NCBI RefSeq assembly: GCF_019649055.1 | Contig: NW_026570322.1 | Coordinates: forward strand, 248,001 to 312,000 | Origin: Paramacrobiotus metropolitanus | Taxonomy: Eukaryota > Tardigrada > Eutardigrada > Parachela > Macrobiotidae | DNA: 64,000 nucleotides | Direction of reading: 5' to 3' | Shown here: in pieces, positions 1 to 12,648 of the stretch | How positions within the stretch are numbered: position 1 is the first letter of the stretch | Layout of the letters: every line of letters begins with the position of its first letter | Made by a program: the position numbers and the translations under genes | Notes under the pieces: model-generated | What the model saw: the letters and a program-made list of their open reading frames with translations, nothing else | Databases searched by the model: none | Told to the model about the DNA's origin: nothing

Positions 1-152
1 TCATAAAATCTGTAATTTGAGGATTGAGAATTTGAGATCATCATCTAGAAATGGAAGCAGTTACACTAATATAGAGACGAAACGCTTACATATATAATTG
101 ATATCTGCTGCGATTGGATGACTAGAAACTTGAGCGCTTTCCACGTACCAGG

Positions 153-2578
153 ATGAATATCTCGAGCATAATCGAAAGTCTTAACGACATTACGGAAGAC
201 GCACCAGCATGGAAAACCTCTCAACCAAAATTTAGCGATGAAGTGCGTTTTATCATGGATAAGAGCGATGACGACACTGACTTCAATAATTACTTTCCTT
301 TTAATCCCATCGAAGTGACGTGCAGTCGGAAAAAGTTATCGGCTGCATCGCCATACTTCCAGGCCATGTTTGAGGCCAAGAATTTCACAGAATCGGCACA
401 GACTGAGATCAAACTGCAAGTCCCGCCGTATTCCAGCGCTAGTGCCGTTGCTCGCCTTGTCAGATATTACATGGAGACGCAGGAGCTGGTGCCACGATAT
501 CGCACTGGTTTAGACGAACCACTCAATAAGAGCAATGTGGTGTGCGTATACGCTGCGGCGGATTATTACGGAATGGAAGCTGTAGTCGCTAAATGTATTG
601 TGTTTATCTCGAAGTACGGAGTGACGGTCGCCAGATTTTTACGCTTAATTCAGTTCCATGTGAAACATCCGCGTACAGACGCGCATGACATTATTACGCG
701 GATGATCGGCAGTATGTTTCCAGCTTTGACTAAATGTCCAGGTTTTTGTGAACTGGACGCGGAAGAACTTCGTTTTTGTGCTGCAGCAGCCGTTCCTGAT
801 TGTGACCTCCGAAATGGACATTTTCGAAGTTAGTCCCAGCGTACTCTCTAATTTAATCACAATTAATCTGAAGAGCAGTTATTTTCCAGGCGTTTCATAT
901 TTGGATCGAACGCAATCCAGATACCGGTATACAAGCTCTGCTGATGCTACTCCAAGAAATTCGATGGTCGTCGCTAACAATTCAGCAACGACAATGGTGT
1001 CACGCTACGATCCAAGAACTACTTCCGAGTGAGTCAGAAAAGATCATCTCATTTATTAACAAAAGCAGCCTTGTCTGTCATGCACTACCACGCCAGAGGA
1101 ACAAGCATCAGTGTTTGTACGTTAGTATTCGTGATAGCGAGGAACACGCCACAATCTACGAGTATGATCTGCGCTTACACACCGAGCGATCCGAATCCTG
1201 GCCGTACGACATCAACCACGTGCTCCCCTCCGCCAGTTCCACACAGTCCATCACCTGCAATTTCATTACCGGACTCACAGGGACATATGCGGTGGTCTAT
1301 TGCGACAAAGACGTAACGTGTCCAGTTGCGTTGCTCCAGCTGGAGCGCCGTACCGGTGCCGGTCCATTCTTTCGGTTCTCCCGGGTTCTTGATTGTGAAT
1401 GGAAATGCTGCGCTGGAGATGCGGCGACCTTAAGTCTGCAAGAGTACGAATTTGAGTTTGATGCTTTTGGTGGACAGACCCAAGTGGTGATGCACAACCG
1501 GCACTACGGACTTTACACCATTAATACCGACTATTTTGAAGTCCATGATGTGGGTACGCGGAACGACAGGCGGCGTTTGCCTCTACCACCCTTTGGTTTT
1601 GTGGACCGACGGTAATGTATTGATTTTTCTCATTGTGATGATTTTATTAATGTAGCGCTTCGTGGTTTTTTTAACAGGCATGGTTGCATACGCGCTTCGC
1701 TTGAAACGTGTAGCGGATACATTTTCCTATACACCGGGTGAATTAACGCATACAACGTAGTTGCTGCGTGTGGATTTGTGTAGATACAGTATGCGTAACT
1801 TCTCGCAAAATTTTTTTGGATATTAATACGATGCAATTGCACAGCTGTGAGTGTAACGTGTATGATATCGATTCCCTGTGAAAAAGAGCTGGTAGAGTTT
1901 GCATATCAACACTAATCGGTTGATCAGGCCGTCACCTTATCCGGATCGTGCACGTATGTGAGGGCAATCGTACAAATCGTATTCCCCGCAAATTGTTTGT
2001 ATTGTATGAATACAGCCTAACAGTTGTAGAAATATAGCTAACAGTTGTAGATAGTGCGGCTAATATAATTAGTACGAGTGTGGTTTTGCAGCCACCACTT
2101 TGCGAAATTCGACACTGCCACCAAGAAATGGGAGGAGTATGCACCACCTCAGCCAAGCCGTTGGGGTTGTAGCATGATTGAGTTGGATGGTTTCCTGTAC
2201 ATGATAGGCGGTTATAATATTGGTGAGGAAATCGCAGACTCTGAAATCCACTCGGAGAACGGCAGCGAAGAGGGGGATCACCCTTCAGCAAATTGCGATC
2301 GCTTTAATCTACAGCGTCTCTGCTGGGAATCAGTTGCTTCGTTGCAGTGTCCCCGTTCGTATCCCAGAGTATGCGTGGTTGATGGTCAGCTTGTAGCCGT
2401 AGGAGGAAATATCCCTCCCGACCTTTCTGTTAACCATTTCATGGAATGCTACAATGCAGTAAAGGATCAATGGACAAGTCCTGAATTTGCCTGGCCAAGA
2501 GCGAAATGCACTGGTCAGAAAGCCGGCTTTGACGACATACAAGCATTCGTTTTAGAATCAACATGTTTGTCTTTGTAA
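153..2578 (+). CDS. BTB-BACK-Kelch-like gene 1 of a tandem array, exon 1 frameshifted
   Basis: Exons 153-828, 890-1611, 1678-1737 and 2092-2578. Exon 1 encodes a BTB/POZ domain (CSRKKLSAASPYFQAMFEA, then NKSNVVCVYAAADYYGMEAV) and the start of BACK; exons 2-4 encode poorly conserved Kelch-type blades such as DGFLYMIGGYN and CVVDGQLVAVGG. By family knowledge such proteins are substrate adaptors of CUL3 ubiquitin ligases; the substrate is unknown. The three sister genes read E-E-L-L-V-I-L-R-Q-P-F near the end of exon 1. Here EE (codons 762-767) is followed by one extra base near 768, after which the expected residues FVLQQPFLIVTSEMDIFE continue in the next frame to a GTTAGT donor. All later exons keep phase, so the total coding length is 3n+1. 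It may be a young pseudogene, a polymorphism or an assembly error. A donor at 828 joined to an acceptor AG at 874-875 would restore an open frame but scramble the end of BACK. Confidence 0.8.
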
Positions 2579-2823
2579 AATGTTGTTATTGTGGCGGTTT
2601 ACCGGACCGAAATCTGTCTGAAAGTATCCGGCCAGGATTCCAAAATCGAAATTCTGAAGTGCAGGAACTTGGTGCTTGTCCGACAAACAATTTTGTTGGC
2701 GGGTTCATTATCGGTTTACCAAAATTTATTAGGTTAAGCTATTCTACGCTTGTTGCGTTTCAAGTTAATTAATGCACCTATATACCGCGGTACATACCAT
2801 ACACCGCAGTGCAAATCTGTAAT

Positions 2824-2829
2824 AATAAA
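2824..2829 (+). promoter_or_regulatory. Possible polyadenylation signal of BTB-Kelch gene 1
   Basis: A canonical AATAAA lies about 245 bp after the stop codon of gene 1. A second AATAAA at 3055-3060 is an alternative. No transcript evidence is available. Confidence 0.4.
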
Positions 2830-3985
2830 AGGAGCAGACAACCGCAGCTTAGTAGTCTCGACTTGTTGTGACATTTACTAAGTTGGAATGTTTAGCAGAA
2901 CAGTACTGTATTGTCTGCGAAAGCCTTCGACAAAATAATACCCGCAGCGCACTTACTCCTACAAGTACAGTAATGTTATGTTCTTTGTTTAACTTCTACA
3001 GCAGATCTTATTCGAGATTGTACTCTGTACATTCAAAAAACGGTCTTTCTATCAAATAAACATGCTGCTTGCTTCCTTGTGCAATAGTACAAGCATTCGC
3101 ATACTATATACCGTACCCCAAAGCTCGGCTTACTGACAGAAATCGCATTTATTGCTTAAATAATTTATCAGCTTTATTGAGGCACTTAGTTTGCTGCAAG
3201 TTCGACAGTTTCACAAGGTTAAGCCTGACATCGGGGCATCCGGCGCTCAAGTATGGTCACCATGAGATTTTGTCAGGGGAAGCGCCATTGGGAACATGGT
3301 CGCGATCGTGTATTCGTACGGCTTCGGGACGGCGAAATTATGTTTGTAATTATGCGCATCCAGTGCGTCTATCCACCCGTCTCGGGCAGCTCTGGTGTGT
3401 CAACCTTTTGGTTGACAAGGAAGGTTGCGGTCGGGATTGAGAAGTGTTTGCTTAAGGCTTCCGAGCGGGCTAAGCGTCTGCTAAACGTTAAGATCACACA
3501 GTTTTATGCGTAATTAAACAGAACGCCATTGACTCGACCTATTGGTTAGTGTTCTTGCAACATCTTTGCCATAATTTATTGGAACGGCAAGACGATATGT
3601 CTAGTTCACGTAAATTGCCCCATACAAGTATGCATTACCGCACAGCAAGTGCCTACTGACAATTTCACAGGTTTACCTAAGCGCATTTGTTATCTACTGG
3701 CTAGTAATTAAGGTTTTGATAAGAAAGTGAAGGATAGTAGCTGCACAGTTAAAAGCATACATTGTGCAGTCATCTGGCTCACTTTAGTTTTCAGTTGAAT
3801 GCAAATCACTCCGTTTGTGACTACCACACAAGTACACAACAGCACGAGATACTACAGTAGAACTTTATTTTTGAAAGATGCATAGATAAGTTACATTAAA
3901 GCTTGCACACTCAGAGTTGCATCCTCGAAATGCCTTTCTGACACTGACATACATTTGCCACCTGTATGCTTTGGCCGTTCCAGAA
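2830..3985. other. Intergenic spacer between BTB-Kelch genes 1 and 2
   Basis: Open frames at 3069-3440 and 3253-3513 overlap and resemble no family I recognise. They lack splice-site or homology support, so I treat the spacer as UTR, promoter and filler. Confidence 0.5.
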
Positions 3986-6335
3986 ATGTCCACCTCAGAT
4001 GTTGAAATGCAGAATTCTGATAATGGAGAAATAAATAATCAAACCCCATTAAATCTGGAGTCCGAAGTGGCTAAAGAAGAGAATGTTACATTTACCATCG
4101 GCGAGGACAACGCCACGATATCCGCCGATCGAACCAAACTATCCGAGTCGTCACCTTATTTCGCAAGCATGCTGCAAGATCATGCACCAGGGACCACGAT
4201 ACCGCTATCAATTCCACCGCTCTCCGATTCCAAATCCGTTAAACGGCTCCTAACACTCGACTTTAATCAGGAACTACGACCAAAAGAATCCCACTGGACG
4301 AAGACGTTCGGAGTTACGAGTAACAACATTGTCAGCTTATACGCCGCGGCCCACTACTACCGAATGGAAACGGCAGTAGGGGCATGCATCCAGTTCATGA
4401 AGAAATACAGCGTCGTTACGGCACGCTGTCTGCGCTTGCTGGAGATCCACCTTAAGTACCCGCGCCCCGAAATGGCACGCGTCCTTGGAGATCTGATCGG
4501 ACCAATACTGGCGGTTATCTGGGATTATAACGAGTTTGACGAAATGAGTTTGCCCGCACTACTGTTTATTTTGCAACTGCCGTTTCTCATGGTTACATCG
4601 GAGATACAAATATTTTTGGTAATTGTAAAGCTGACGTACTAATGGTTGCCGTTAGCTATTTCAAGAAACTATTAGCTGGTTGTTTTTGCAGAATGTCTGT
4701 GACTGGTTTAAAAAGCATCCGATGCTCGACGTTCACTGCATTACGACAGTTCTCGACGAGTTTCACTGGTACGCAATGTCTGCCGACGAACGCCTGCAAT
4801 GCCAATCGAAACTGGGCGAGCTGTTTCCCGACCATCAAGCGACAGTAACCGAATACTTTACGCTGGTGGATACTTCTACTTATCCCCATACGCGTCAACG
4901 TAACCGGCATCAGAGTTTGTACATCTGCGTACAGCGCTCACCGAGCAGCCATCGTAGCGCCAAAGCCGCCATCTACGAATTCGACTTGCGTCTGAATGTG
5001 GTGCGCGGTGAATCGTGGCCGTACGACGTCAATCCGTCCGTTCCGGTTGGGCATTGTGTTTCACCGGAACTGGCGATCGTTGATGGCGTACCGCACGCGA
5101 TCATTAAGCGTGGTAAGAAGGTGTCGTTGTGGAAGCTGGAGAGGAGAAGCCGGTCCGGTGCCCTGTTCTCTGTGACAGAAGCGCTCACTGCCGATGAATG
5201 CTGCTTAGCCGAACCGAGTCACTATGCGAACAGCCGGTTCCCCGGTGTTGTTTTGGAGGACAAACATTATGTTCTGCAAGGCAATATGTTTCAAGTGCAT
5301 TGTACAAAAACGCCGAAAGAGGTGGAAGATTTGACCTTACCTGATTTCGGTTTAAGAAGGTGAGCCACTTCCTGCATAAACGTATGGAATGAATTCGGGA
5401 GATTTCTTTGCACACACCAGAAGGTGGCTCACTCCGATATTCCGCGGTAACGCGCAAATGGACGATTTTGTGTAAAAGCGGTTTTGACGCTTGCATACAT
5501 AGCGTACAGCATGTGTGAAGTGTGATGTACAATGCAATACAGTAGAAGACCAAAACACAACATGTTATACATTAAAGCTGATACTTTACCGTTTTTTTTA
5601 AAATCACCCTTGCGTCATGTCAATGTAGGATGAACGATCAGTGATCCGTCATACAGCCATAAACTAAATGGGTTAATTAGTCTTGGAAAAAATTTTCTGT
5701 CAACTGATGACCAAATAAAGCATCTGTTTGCTGTTTTGCAGCGGGAACGAAATCAGCCCGGTGATGGTGGCTTGCAACGGATATATCTTTCTCCTTAACG
5801 GGTGCGCAGTATTCTTTGGAGATACAGTACATACATACCGGTAAATCAAAGTTACAAAACTAATGTGGACGATAATATGTTTTCCAGGGCATACTTTGCA
5901 AGATTTTTGCCCAATGCAAAGAAATGGGAAGTACTCTCGCCGCCAGGAGCCCCTCGGTTACAACCATCTCTAACTGAGCTGAATGGCTTTCTGTATGTGA
6001 TAGGTGGATTTCAGACTAGTGGCGACAACAAGGAGGTCTTGCAAGAGAAAATCTTCGTAGTGGAGTGTGAACGATTTAACCTGAGCGAGCTTCGCTGGGA
6101 AGATATTTCTCCGATGAAATGTTCGCGTGCCGGACACTACGTTTGTGTGGTGGATGGCCAACTTGTTGTCGCTGGAGAATCCCAGTCCAACGAGGCTGTT
6201 GGTGAAGTCGAAGAGTACGATTCTCTCCAAAATCAATGGACCAGCCGAAAAATACCACTGCCTTATGTTACGCCTTTTCCATCAGACAGCAAATTCCAAT
6301 GTTTTGCTTCTGAAACAATATGCTTGCCCCCATGA
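3986..6335 (+). CDS. BTB-BACK-Kelch-like protein, array gene 2
   Basis: Exons 3986-4618, 4692-5359, 5742-5801 and 5888-6335 join in phases 0, 2 and 2 to give about 602 aa. The frame is open further upstream, but 3986 is the first ATG in frame and gives MSTSDVEMQNSDNG. BTB occupies roughly residues 35-135 (SADRTKLSESSPYFASML, then NNIVSLYAAAHYYRMETA), followed by BACK (KKYSVVTARCLRLLEIHL). Exon 2 carries the family motif RNRHQSLYICVQ and a blade reading YEFDLRLNVVRGESWPYDVN. The 60-nt exon 3 encodes one beta-blade (SPVMVACNGYIFLLNG), and exon 4 adds ELNGFLYVIGGF and CVVDGQLVVAG. Likely a CUL3 adaptor, by family. Kelch repeats are fewer and weaker than in typical KLHL proteins. The gene appears intact. 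Confidence 0.87.
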
Positions 6336-6835
6336 TAAAGCATAATTATTATTGCTACATGTTGCAAATATGTATCTCAACTAGGGATTATGTTGAACTG
6401 CATTGTTGCGAAATCCCGACTCAATGCCGGTTAAGCTTCTTATCACAAATATGTACGTAAATGCCGACTGAATTATTTGTAAATTGTTATCTTCGACCAG
6501 TTTATCCTTGATAACCGGAGAGTGAAATATCTAAGCGCTACCTACAATGCGCTTGAATTAATGTGCTCAGACATGTCAGTCGGCAAGCACTTATGTTTGC
6601 ACTGTATTTAAAATGTTTTTATGATGACAAACGCGCGAACCCTTTCAGCAGCACTGTAAACAGTTCTATTTTAATACGTACTTCCGGCCCAAAATAGACA
6701 CACGGAATAGACTGCGATTTACAGTATTAGAAAGCAATAACAAATTTGCGCTGTGGTTATTAATTGTTCGCAGGTTGCTCTGCTAGATGCATTCTACAGC
6801 AATTACGTACTGTTATTACAAACTAACTTTGAGAA
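6336..6835. other. Intergenic spacer between array genes 2 and 3
   Basis: Presumed 3' UTR of gene 2 and promoter of gene 3. No convincing ORF, AATAAA close to the gene 2 stop, or repeat was seen. Confidence 0.5.
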
Positions 6836-9118
6836 ATGAATGAACCATTCGAAGGACCTTGCCTCAAAAAGCGGCGTACCAATGCAGCTGAAAACAAAAC
6901 GGGACTCGATGCCGACACGGTGAGGTTTCTGATTGGCAAAAACCGAATCCCGGTGATGGCCAGCCGAAAGCGATTATCTTCCACCTCAGCGTATTTCGCC
7001 GCTATGTTCAATGTGCAGCACTTCCAGGAAGGACTGCAGGACGAGATCACACTGCATGTTCCGCCATTCTCCAGTGGTATATGCGTCGCGCGGTTACTTG
7101 TTGCTGATTTTATCGTAGAAGAACCCGGAACTCTACCCGTTTCCAAGAGTTACCACACTAACAAGAGCAATGTTTTATCGGTTTATGCCGCGGCCGATTA
7201 CTTTCAGATGGATACCTTAGTCGAAGCCTGCGTCGGGTTCATTATCCAACACGGTGTCTCGGCCGCTAGCTGTCTGCGACTCTTGCAGTTTAGCATGCAA
7301 CGCTCTCATGCGCACCTAAAGAGAAGGGTTGGCGAGATAGTAGGTACTATGTTCCCAGTTATCAGGAAAACTCCAAGATTTGCCAGTTTGAACGTTGAGG
7401 AATTGTTGGTGATATTGCGGCAGCCGTTCTTGGTTGTAGCATCGGAAATGGATGTATTCGAGGTAAGAACATGTTTACTTGCACAAAACTAGAAACCCTC
7501 TAATAGTTACTGTTACTGCTGGTTACCTGTATCTGCATGTAGCCTACTCGTAGAGCCTAAGCTGCTGGTACCAGAAAAACAGGAAACTCGATGCACACGT
7601 CTTAGAGGTCACGCTGTGCGAAATCCGCTGGTCTGTCTTGTCTTTCGAAGAACGACAACGGTGTCACGGAGTATTAAAAGACATATTTCCGCGGCATCGA
7701 CATGTTATTGGCGCTTTCTTCGACACGTTATACGTCGGCCTTCCATTACCGCGTAATCGTAACCGCCACCAGTGTCTGTACATTACCGTGTCGGAAAGAG
7801 CCCTAGCCGAGTTCGATCTCCGAACACGCGCTGTAAGGGTGGACACCTGGCCATACTCAGTGAACCGTCATTTCAACAACGACAGCGCCATGCACCACAT
7901 GGAATCCGACACCCGAACGCTGAACGGGAATATCTACGCTATGGTCACTCATCGGAAAACCAATGAACACATTACCTGGCGTAAGATGAAGCGTCGGCGT
8001 GTTGCCGGCCCGATCTTCCGACTCGAAGACGACACGACGCGGCCTGAAGAGGTATTCTGTTGTTTTGATGTGACTCCTGCCGATTATTCGGATGACGATT
8101 ATGATTTCGTTTCTACCGTTATTGGGAGCATGCATTACGAATTGCCGGGAGATGGCAGCTTTCGGGGACATGCGATCGACGCACGGGCAGAGGATGTGGA
8201 TACGGATGGTAATCTAGCGTCTACGGACCTGTCCGACCCACCGTTTGCTAGAATCCTTGAACGGTATGGAAACTCCTAACTCACATTAATTCCTTCGGTT
8301 TTATTTACTACCAAACTGTTTTGTCTTATCAACAGCAACGGCGAATATGCGACAATGTTGGTAGATGGCGGCGGAAACATTTTTGCTTATACAGGGTAAT
8401 AGCCAATAAAGATCCGAGTACAGTACATTCAGTACAATCATGGGGATAGCTGTTGTTATCTACGTCAGAGTTAGATAGTAACAAGACCCAGCACAATTTG
8501 GGTTCTGTTAATAAAGTGTGCTCTTAATTAACTGCATTGGTTTTCGAACTTGAAAGCGCTTTTTTGAGGGTTTTTTTGTTTCTTACGCTAATATGCTTCG
8601 CTGAATTACTTTCTAGACGCCGTTTGTACGAATACAATACCCGCGGTGATTTTTGGACGATGCGTTCCCCACCGCGAATTAACCGAATGCAGCCGGCATT
8701 GGTGGAGCTCGACGGTTATCTGTACGTTACCGGCGGCCTCACCATATGGCAAACGAATCCACTGCCAGAATGCGGAAATGGAGATGAACCACTAATCCGT
8801 GATAACGCAGTGTTCCTGGAGCGGGTTCGCTTGAGGAGCTGCGAGCGCTTGGATTTACGTAGCGGAGATTCGGTCTGGCAACCCGTTGGGGACATGACGT
8901 GCCCACGTTATGGACATCGGTTGTGCGTCGTCGATGGCCGGCTGGTAGCGGTGGGTGGACTCAGCGGTGATGGTACGAACGGATCGCTTATGGAGATCTA
9001 TGATGCGGAAAACAACCAGTGGTTCAGCTGCAATTTTTGTGATTTACCTGGCATGCAAACAATGAAATGCTTTAGTCATACGAATCTTTTTGTCGCTGAA
9101 GTAGCGTGCTACCCATGA
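6836..9118 (+). CDS. BTB-BACK-Kelch-like protein, array gene 3
   Basis: Exons 6836-7462, 7554-8263, 8336-8395 and 8617-9118 (phases 0, 2, 2) give about 632 aa. The ATG at 6836 is the first in the frame. BTB is at about residues 22-140 (RFLIGKNRIPVMASRKRL, SAYFAAMFNVQHF, NKSNVLSVYAAADYFQMD), followed by BACK ending in VEELLVILRQPFLVVASEMD. Exon 2 begins SLSCWYQ after a TAG acceptor and carries RNRNRHQCLYITV and a YDVN-like blade. The 60-nt exon 3 ends GGNIFAYTG; exon 4 begins RRLYEYNTRGDFWTM and has Kelch motifs ELDGYLYVTGG and CVVDGRLVAVGG. It is closest to array gene 4, so the two are probably the youngest duplicates. A CUL3-adaptor role is inferred from the family only. Confidence 0.87.
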
Positions 9119-9575
9119 ACTGTATAACACAGTATGTATCCGGACTCCGGAGCTATTGAGTTAAAAAACTGTTTTCGGGAAAAAAAACGTTCTCCTTGAT
9201 GTTTGCTAAATAACGGTTGTAGGCTCTGACGAGGCTGATGCCTTACGAAAGTAACGTTACGTTGGACCGGGGTAGAACTGGCCATAATACACTACTGTGG
9301 ACTGATAACGACAACAACGAAGACGATAACCATGTGCAGTCCACACTTCACTCCACATATGTTCAGTTAAACAAGCCTACTTGAACAGCATTATCTACGG
9401 AATACAGTATATACACTGGTAGTACGAGGTATTGTACTCGTATCTCAAGCAATTTGTGTAACAAGAGTTGCATTTGAGCAGGACGGAACCTTCGCTTGAA
9501 CACTTCTAATGTTACCTGCATAAATTTAACACATTGATTCAGCGAGGGAGAATATAAGTACAGTACAGTGGCCAG
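9119..9575. other. Intergenic spacer between array genes 3 and 4
   Basis: No gene recognised. A TATAAG sequence near 9552 is only about 25 bp before the ATG of gene 4, which is too close for a normal TATA box unless the 5' UTR is extremely short. Confidence 0.4.
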
Positions 9576-12150
9576 ATGGAAAAGCTGTTACAAGAGCCAT
9601 TGGCCAAAGCGTTGGTTATTCATGGAGTACCAACAACAGCGTCTGTGAATGAGGATGCCGTGCGGTTTCTGATTGGTAAAAACCGCATTTGTGTAGTGGC
9701 CAGTCGGAGACGGCTGACTTCCTTATCACCATATTTCGCCGCTATGCTCAATGTGCAGCACTTCCGGGAAGCTTCCCAAAATGATATCGTGCTGCATGCT
9801 CCACCATTCTCCAATGGAAAAACCGTTGCGCGCATATTAATAATGGATTTTTCTGCTTCATCCTCTCAAGAGACCGAAAGGAGACCGAAACCGTACAACA
9901 TCACTAAAACTAACGTCCTCGCCGTTTTGACAGCTGCGGAATATTTTCAGGTGGACGGCTTAGTGAAAATGTGTGTTCGTTTCATTCTTGAACACGGCGT
10001 GTCAACGGCGAGATGCCTTCCGTTAATGCAGTACAGCCTGCGCAATTCAAGCGCGAGTTTAAAACAAAAAGTGGGCGAACTGTTGGGCAGCCAGCTCCCA
10101 GTAATAAGGAAGACTCTCGCGTTTGCCGCTCTCAAGATCGAGGAACTATTGGTTATCCTACGGCAACCATTTCTTCTTTTGAATTCAGAAATCGAAGTTT
10201 TGAGGTACTGTACAGGCTGAACGGTTTTTATGCTGACTTCTGACAGTTTGTGCTGGTTCACTGCAAAATAGCCACATTTTTATTACAGAGTCTCAGTTGT
10301 TGGTATCGAGAGCACAAAATGCTCGATCATATCGGCTTGCTTAAAACGTTATCCGAAATTCGTTGGTCACTGCTGTCCGTTCAGGAACGACAACAATGTC
10401 AGGAATCTTTGCACACCATGTACCCGCGACATCATCAGATCATTGACAAGTTTTTTAGCGACGCAATACATGCGGGATACCCTCAACCGCGGAGTCGTAA
10501 CATGCACCAGTGCTTGTATCTCTGCTGTTATGGCTGGGATGGAATCTTGTTGGAGTTCGATCTGCGTTTGCGAACTGTGCGCGTCGAACAGTGGCCATAT
10601 GAAATCAATCGTCATCTATACAACGACAGTTCCATGCAGTACATCAATCGCCACATACAACTTACTAACGGCAAACTCTACGCGGTGCGGAAACACCTGA
10701 AATGTCGCGATAATGATATTGCCTGGCACGCTCTGGAACACCGCCACGGCGCCGGTCCTTTCTTCCGACTGGACGACGGTGCGGACCCCGAAAAAGTGTA
10801 CTGTTGCTATGACATGACAAGTCGAGATCATTTCGAGGATAGATATGTTCACTTCACGTGCATTATTGTGGATGGTGTACATTATCAGCTGCCCGGGAAC
10901 GGTGATTTTTATGCGCACGCTGTTGGTTCACGGGAACTGAAGAGCGACAAGGCCAGCATCAAATCCACTAAGCTATGTCTGCCACCGTTCGGAAAACTGC
11001 GCGGATAGTAAGAATCTCTCTCATATATTATACGAGTATTTTTTCGTTTGAAATCATTCGTATTTTAACTGGCAGTGATTACTACCCTATTAAGTAAATG
11101 TGTGTGTATGCCACTAGCAGATATGGCGAAGATTATGAACCAACACTGACAGCGGTCGGAGGAAATAATATTTTCTCTTATGCGGGGTAAGTGTTGCATG
11201 ATACGCGCCTAAAGTACTACATGTTCTACGCGTACATGTTCTATCTGTACTCGTACAACATGTTCTACGGCCTGCGCTGTTCTTTAGCACAAGTGCTTTG
11301 TGTCAACGTTCAACTGCAGAAACTGTGTGCGATAATGCGATGAATATTCTAATTACGGTTCTGTGTCTGTTGCCAGCTACGAAACCTCTTCTGAAGAGAC
11401 ATGTGTACTTGAAACGGGAAACTGTACGGGAAATACTTGAAAAATCAAGAAAACAATTAAAATTGTATTCATTAAATTGATGTAATAACTTGCACATACA
11501 TAGTTTTCTTGCTAATGCTCATGACCTTTTTATTTCCGAAAGCTTAACACTTTCGTTTTTCAACTTTTTATTGCAGTTGCCGCCTGTACGAGTACAACAC
11601 TCGCGCTGACGTTCGGACAATGCATTCTCCACCCCGGATAAATCGCTCGAATGCCTCATTTGCGGAATTAGACGGGTATCTGTACGTGACAGGTGGCTTC
11701 CTAATACCACAGCCTCCCGACAGTGAAGACCAGTCCTCCACAGACGAGGAAAGCAGCACTGATGGCTCGGAAACAGGCACCACACCTGTCACCTGCGCCA
11801 GGCGAGCGTCCGCAACCGCTTCAGGCGAGCGCAAGAATTTGCGTAATCTGTTGTGGGAGCCGATTGCCGAAATGACATGCCAACGCGCCATACACGATTT
11901 GTTAGCTGTCGACGGTCAGCTAGTGGCATTTGGTGGATTTTCGGATGATGAAAGCCTGATCGAGGTGTACGACACAGATAATAACCAGTGGCTGCGTTGC
12001 CGGCTTGATTTCTTACCTGGTATGGAGTCTTACTTGCGTTTTCGGCCTCAAAAAGGAGATGCTTTTGTATCAGAAAAAGCATGCTTTCCTGATCAACCTC
12101 TTTTAAGCAGAAGCACTTCGGCTAATCTCGGAGGCTCCCAAAAGGAATGA
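9576..12150 (+). CDS. BTB-BACK-Kelch-like protein, array gene 4
   Basis: Exons 9576-10204, 10291-11007, 11118-11186 and 11577-12150 give about 662 aa. BTB (RFLIGKNRICVVASRRRL, SPYFAAMLNVQHF, NVLAVLTAAEYFQVDGLV) and BACK (EELLVILRQPFLLLNSE) align closely with gene 3. Exon 1 ends one base short relative to gene 3; phase is restored if exon 2 starts after CAGAG rather than CAG, giving SLSCWYREHKMLDH. Exon 3 needs the upstream AG of a TAGCAG tandem acceptor, because the downstream AG would create TAA at the junction with the TA that ends exon 2. Exon 4 has FAELDGYLYVTGGF and an acidic, Ser/Thr-rich insert between blades (SEDQSSTDEESSTDGSE). Probably a CUL3 adaptor by family; apparently functional given these splice choices. 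Confidence 0.85.
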
Positions 12151-12207
12151 GAAAGCGTAACGTCGGAAATGTGTAGTTGCCTTTAATGATAAGCTTTAAG
12201 GAAGCGT

Positions 12208-12213
12208 AATAAA
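12208..12213 (+). promoter_or_regulatory. Polyadenylation signal of array gene 4
   Basis: AATAAA begins 58 bp after the gene 4 stop codon, a typical position for a short 3' UTR. Confidence 0.55.
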
Positions 12214-12648
12214 AAGATGCTACTAAGTTTCTGCCCCTCTTCGGTGTTTCGAGGAAGCTTTTCGATGCATTTCCTGGGATAGGGTATAAGATCATTAATG
12301 CAGCTATCAGTGCGATTATCGAAAATAAAAATCATCGGATCAAAAAGAGTGCATTAGATGCTTTGATTATCCCACGTGAGACGAAAATATTAGCAATAAT
12401 TTGTTTGTATAGCCATTTAACGGCAAAGCTGCAACCATACCACATATACGCTTGTGGCAAGCTGGCCAGAAAAGAGGAAGCCGAAAAGACAACGTTACTT
12501 CCGCTTCAGTATTTTAGTAGCTTCAAGCCCCAGAGCTAAAATGCAGTGGTCAATGCCGTTTTTAATTTTTAAATACCATCGCAAGCAAAACCCTACGAGT
12601 ACTGAACCGAGCAATGTGGCTCGCGAATGGCGATCTTTTGTTATGCTA
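12214..12648. other. Convergent intergenic region between array gene 4 and the P450
   Basis: This holds the facing 3' ends of a plus-strand and a minus-strand gene. No further gene or repeat was recognised. Confidence 0.5.

Noticed and set aside
3069-3513. Overlapping plus-strand ORFs between BTB genes 1 and 2
   Set aside because: Two competing frames, no recognised domain and no splice context; likely chance ORFs.
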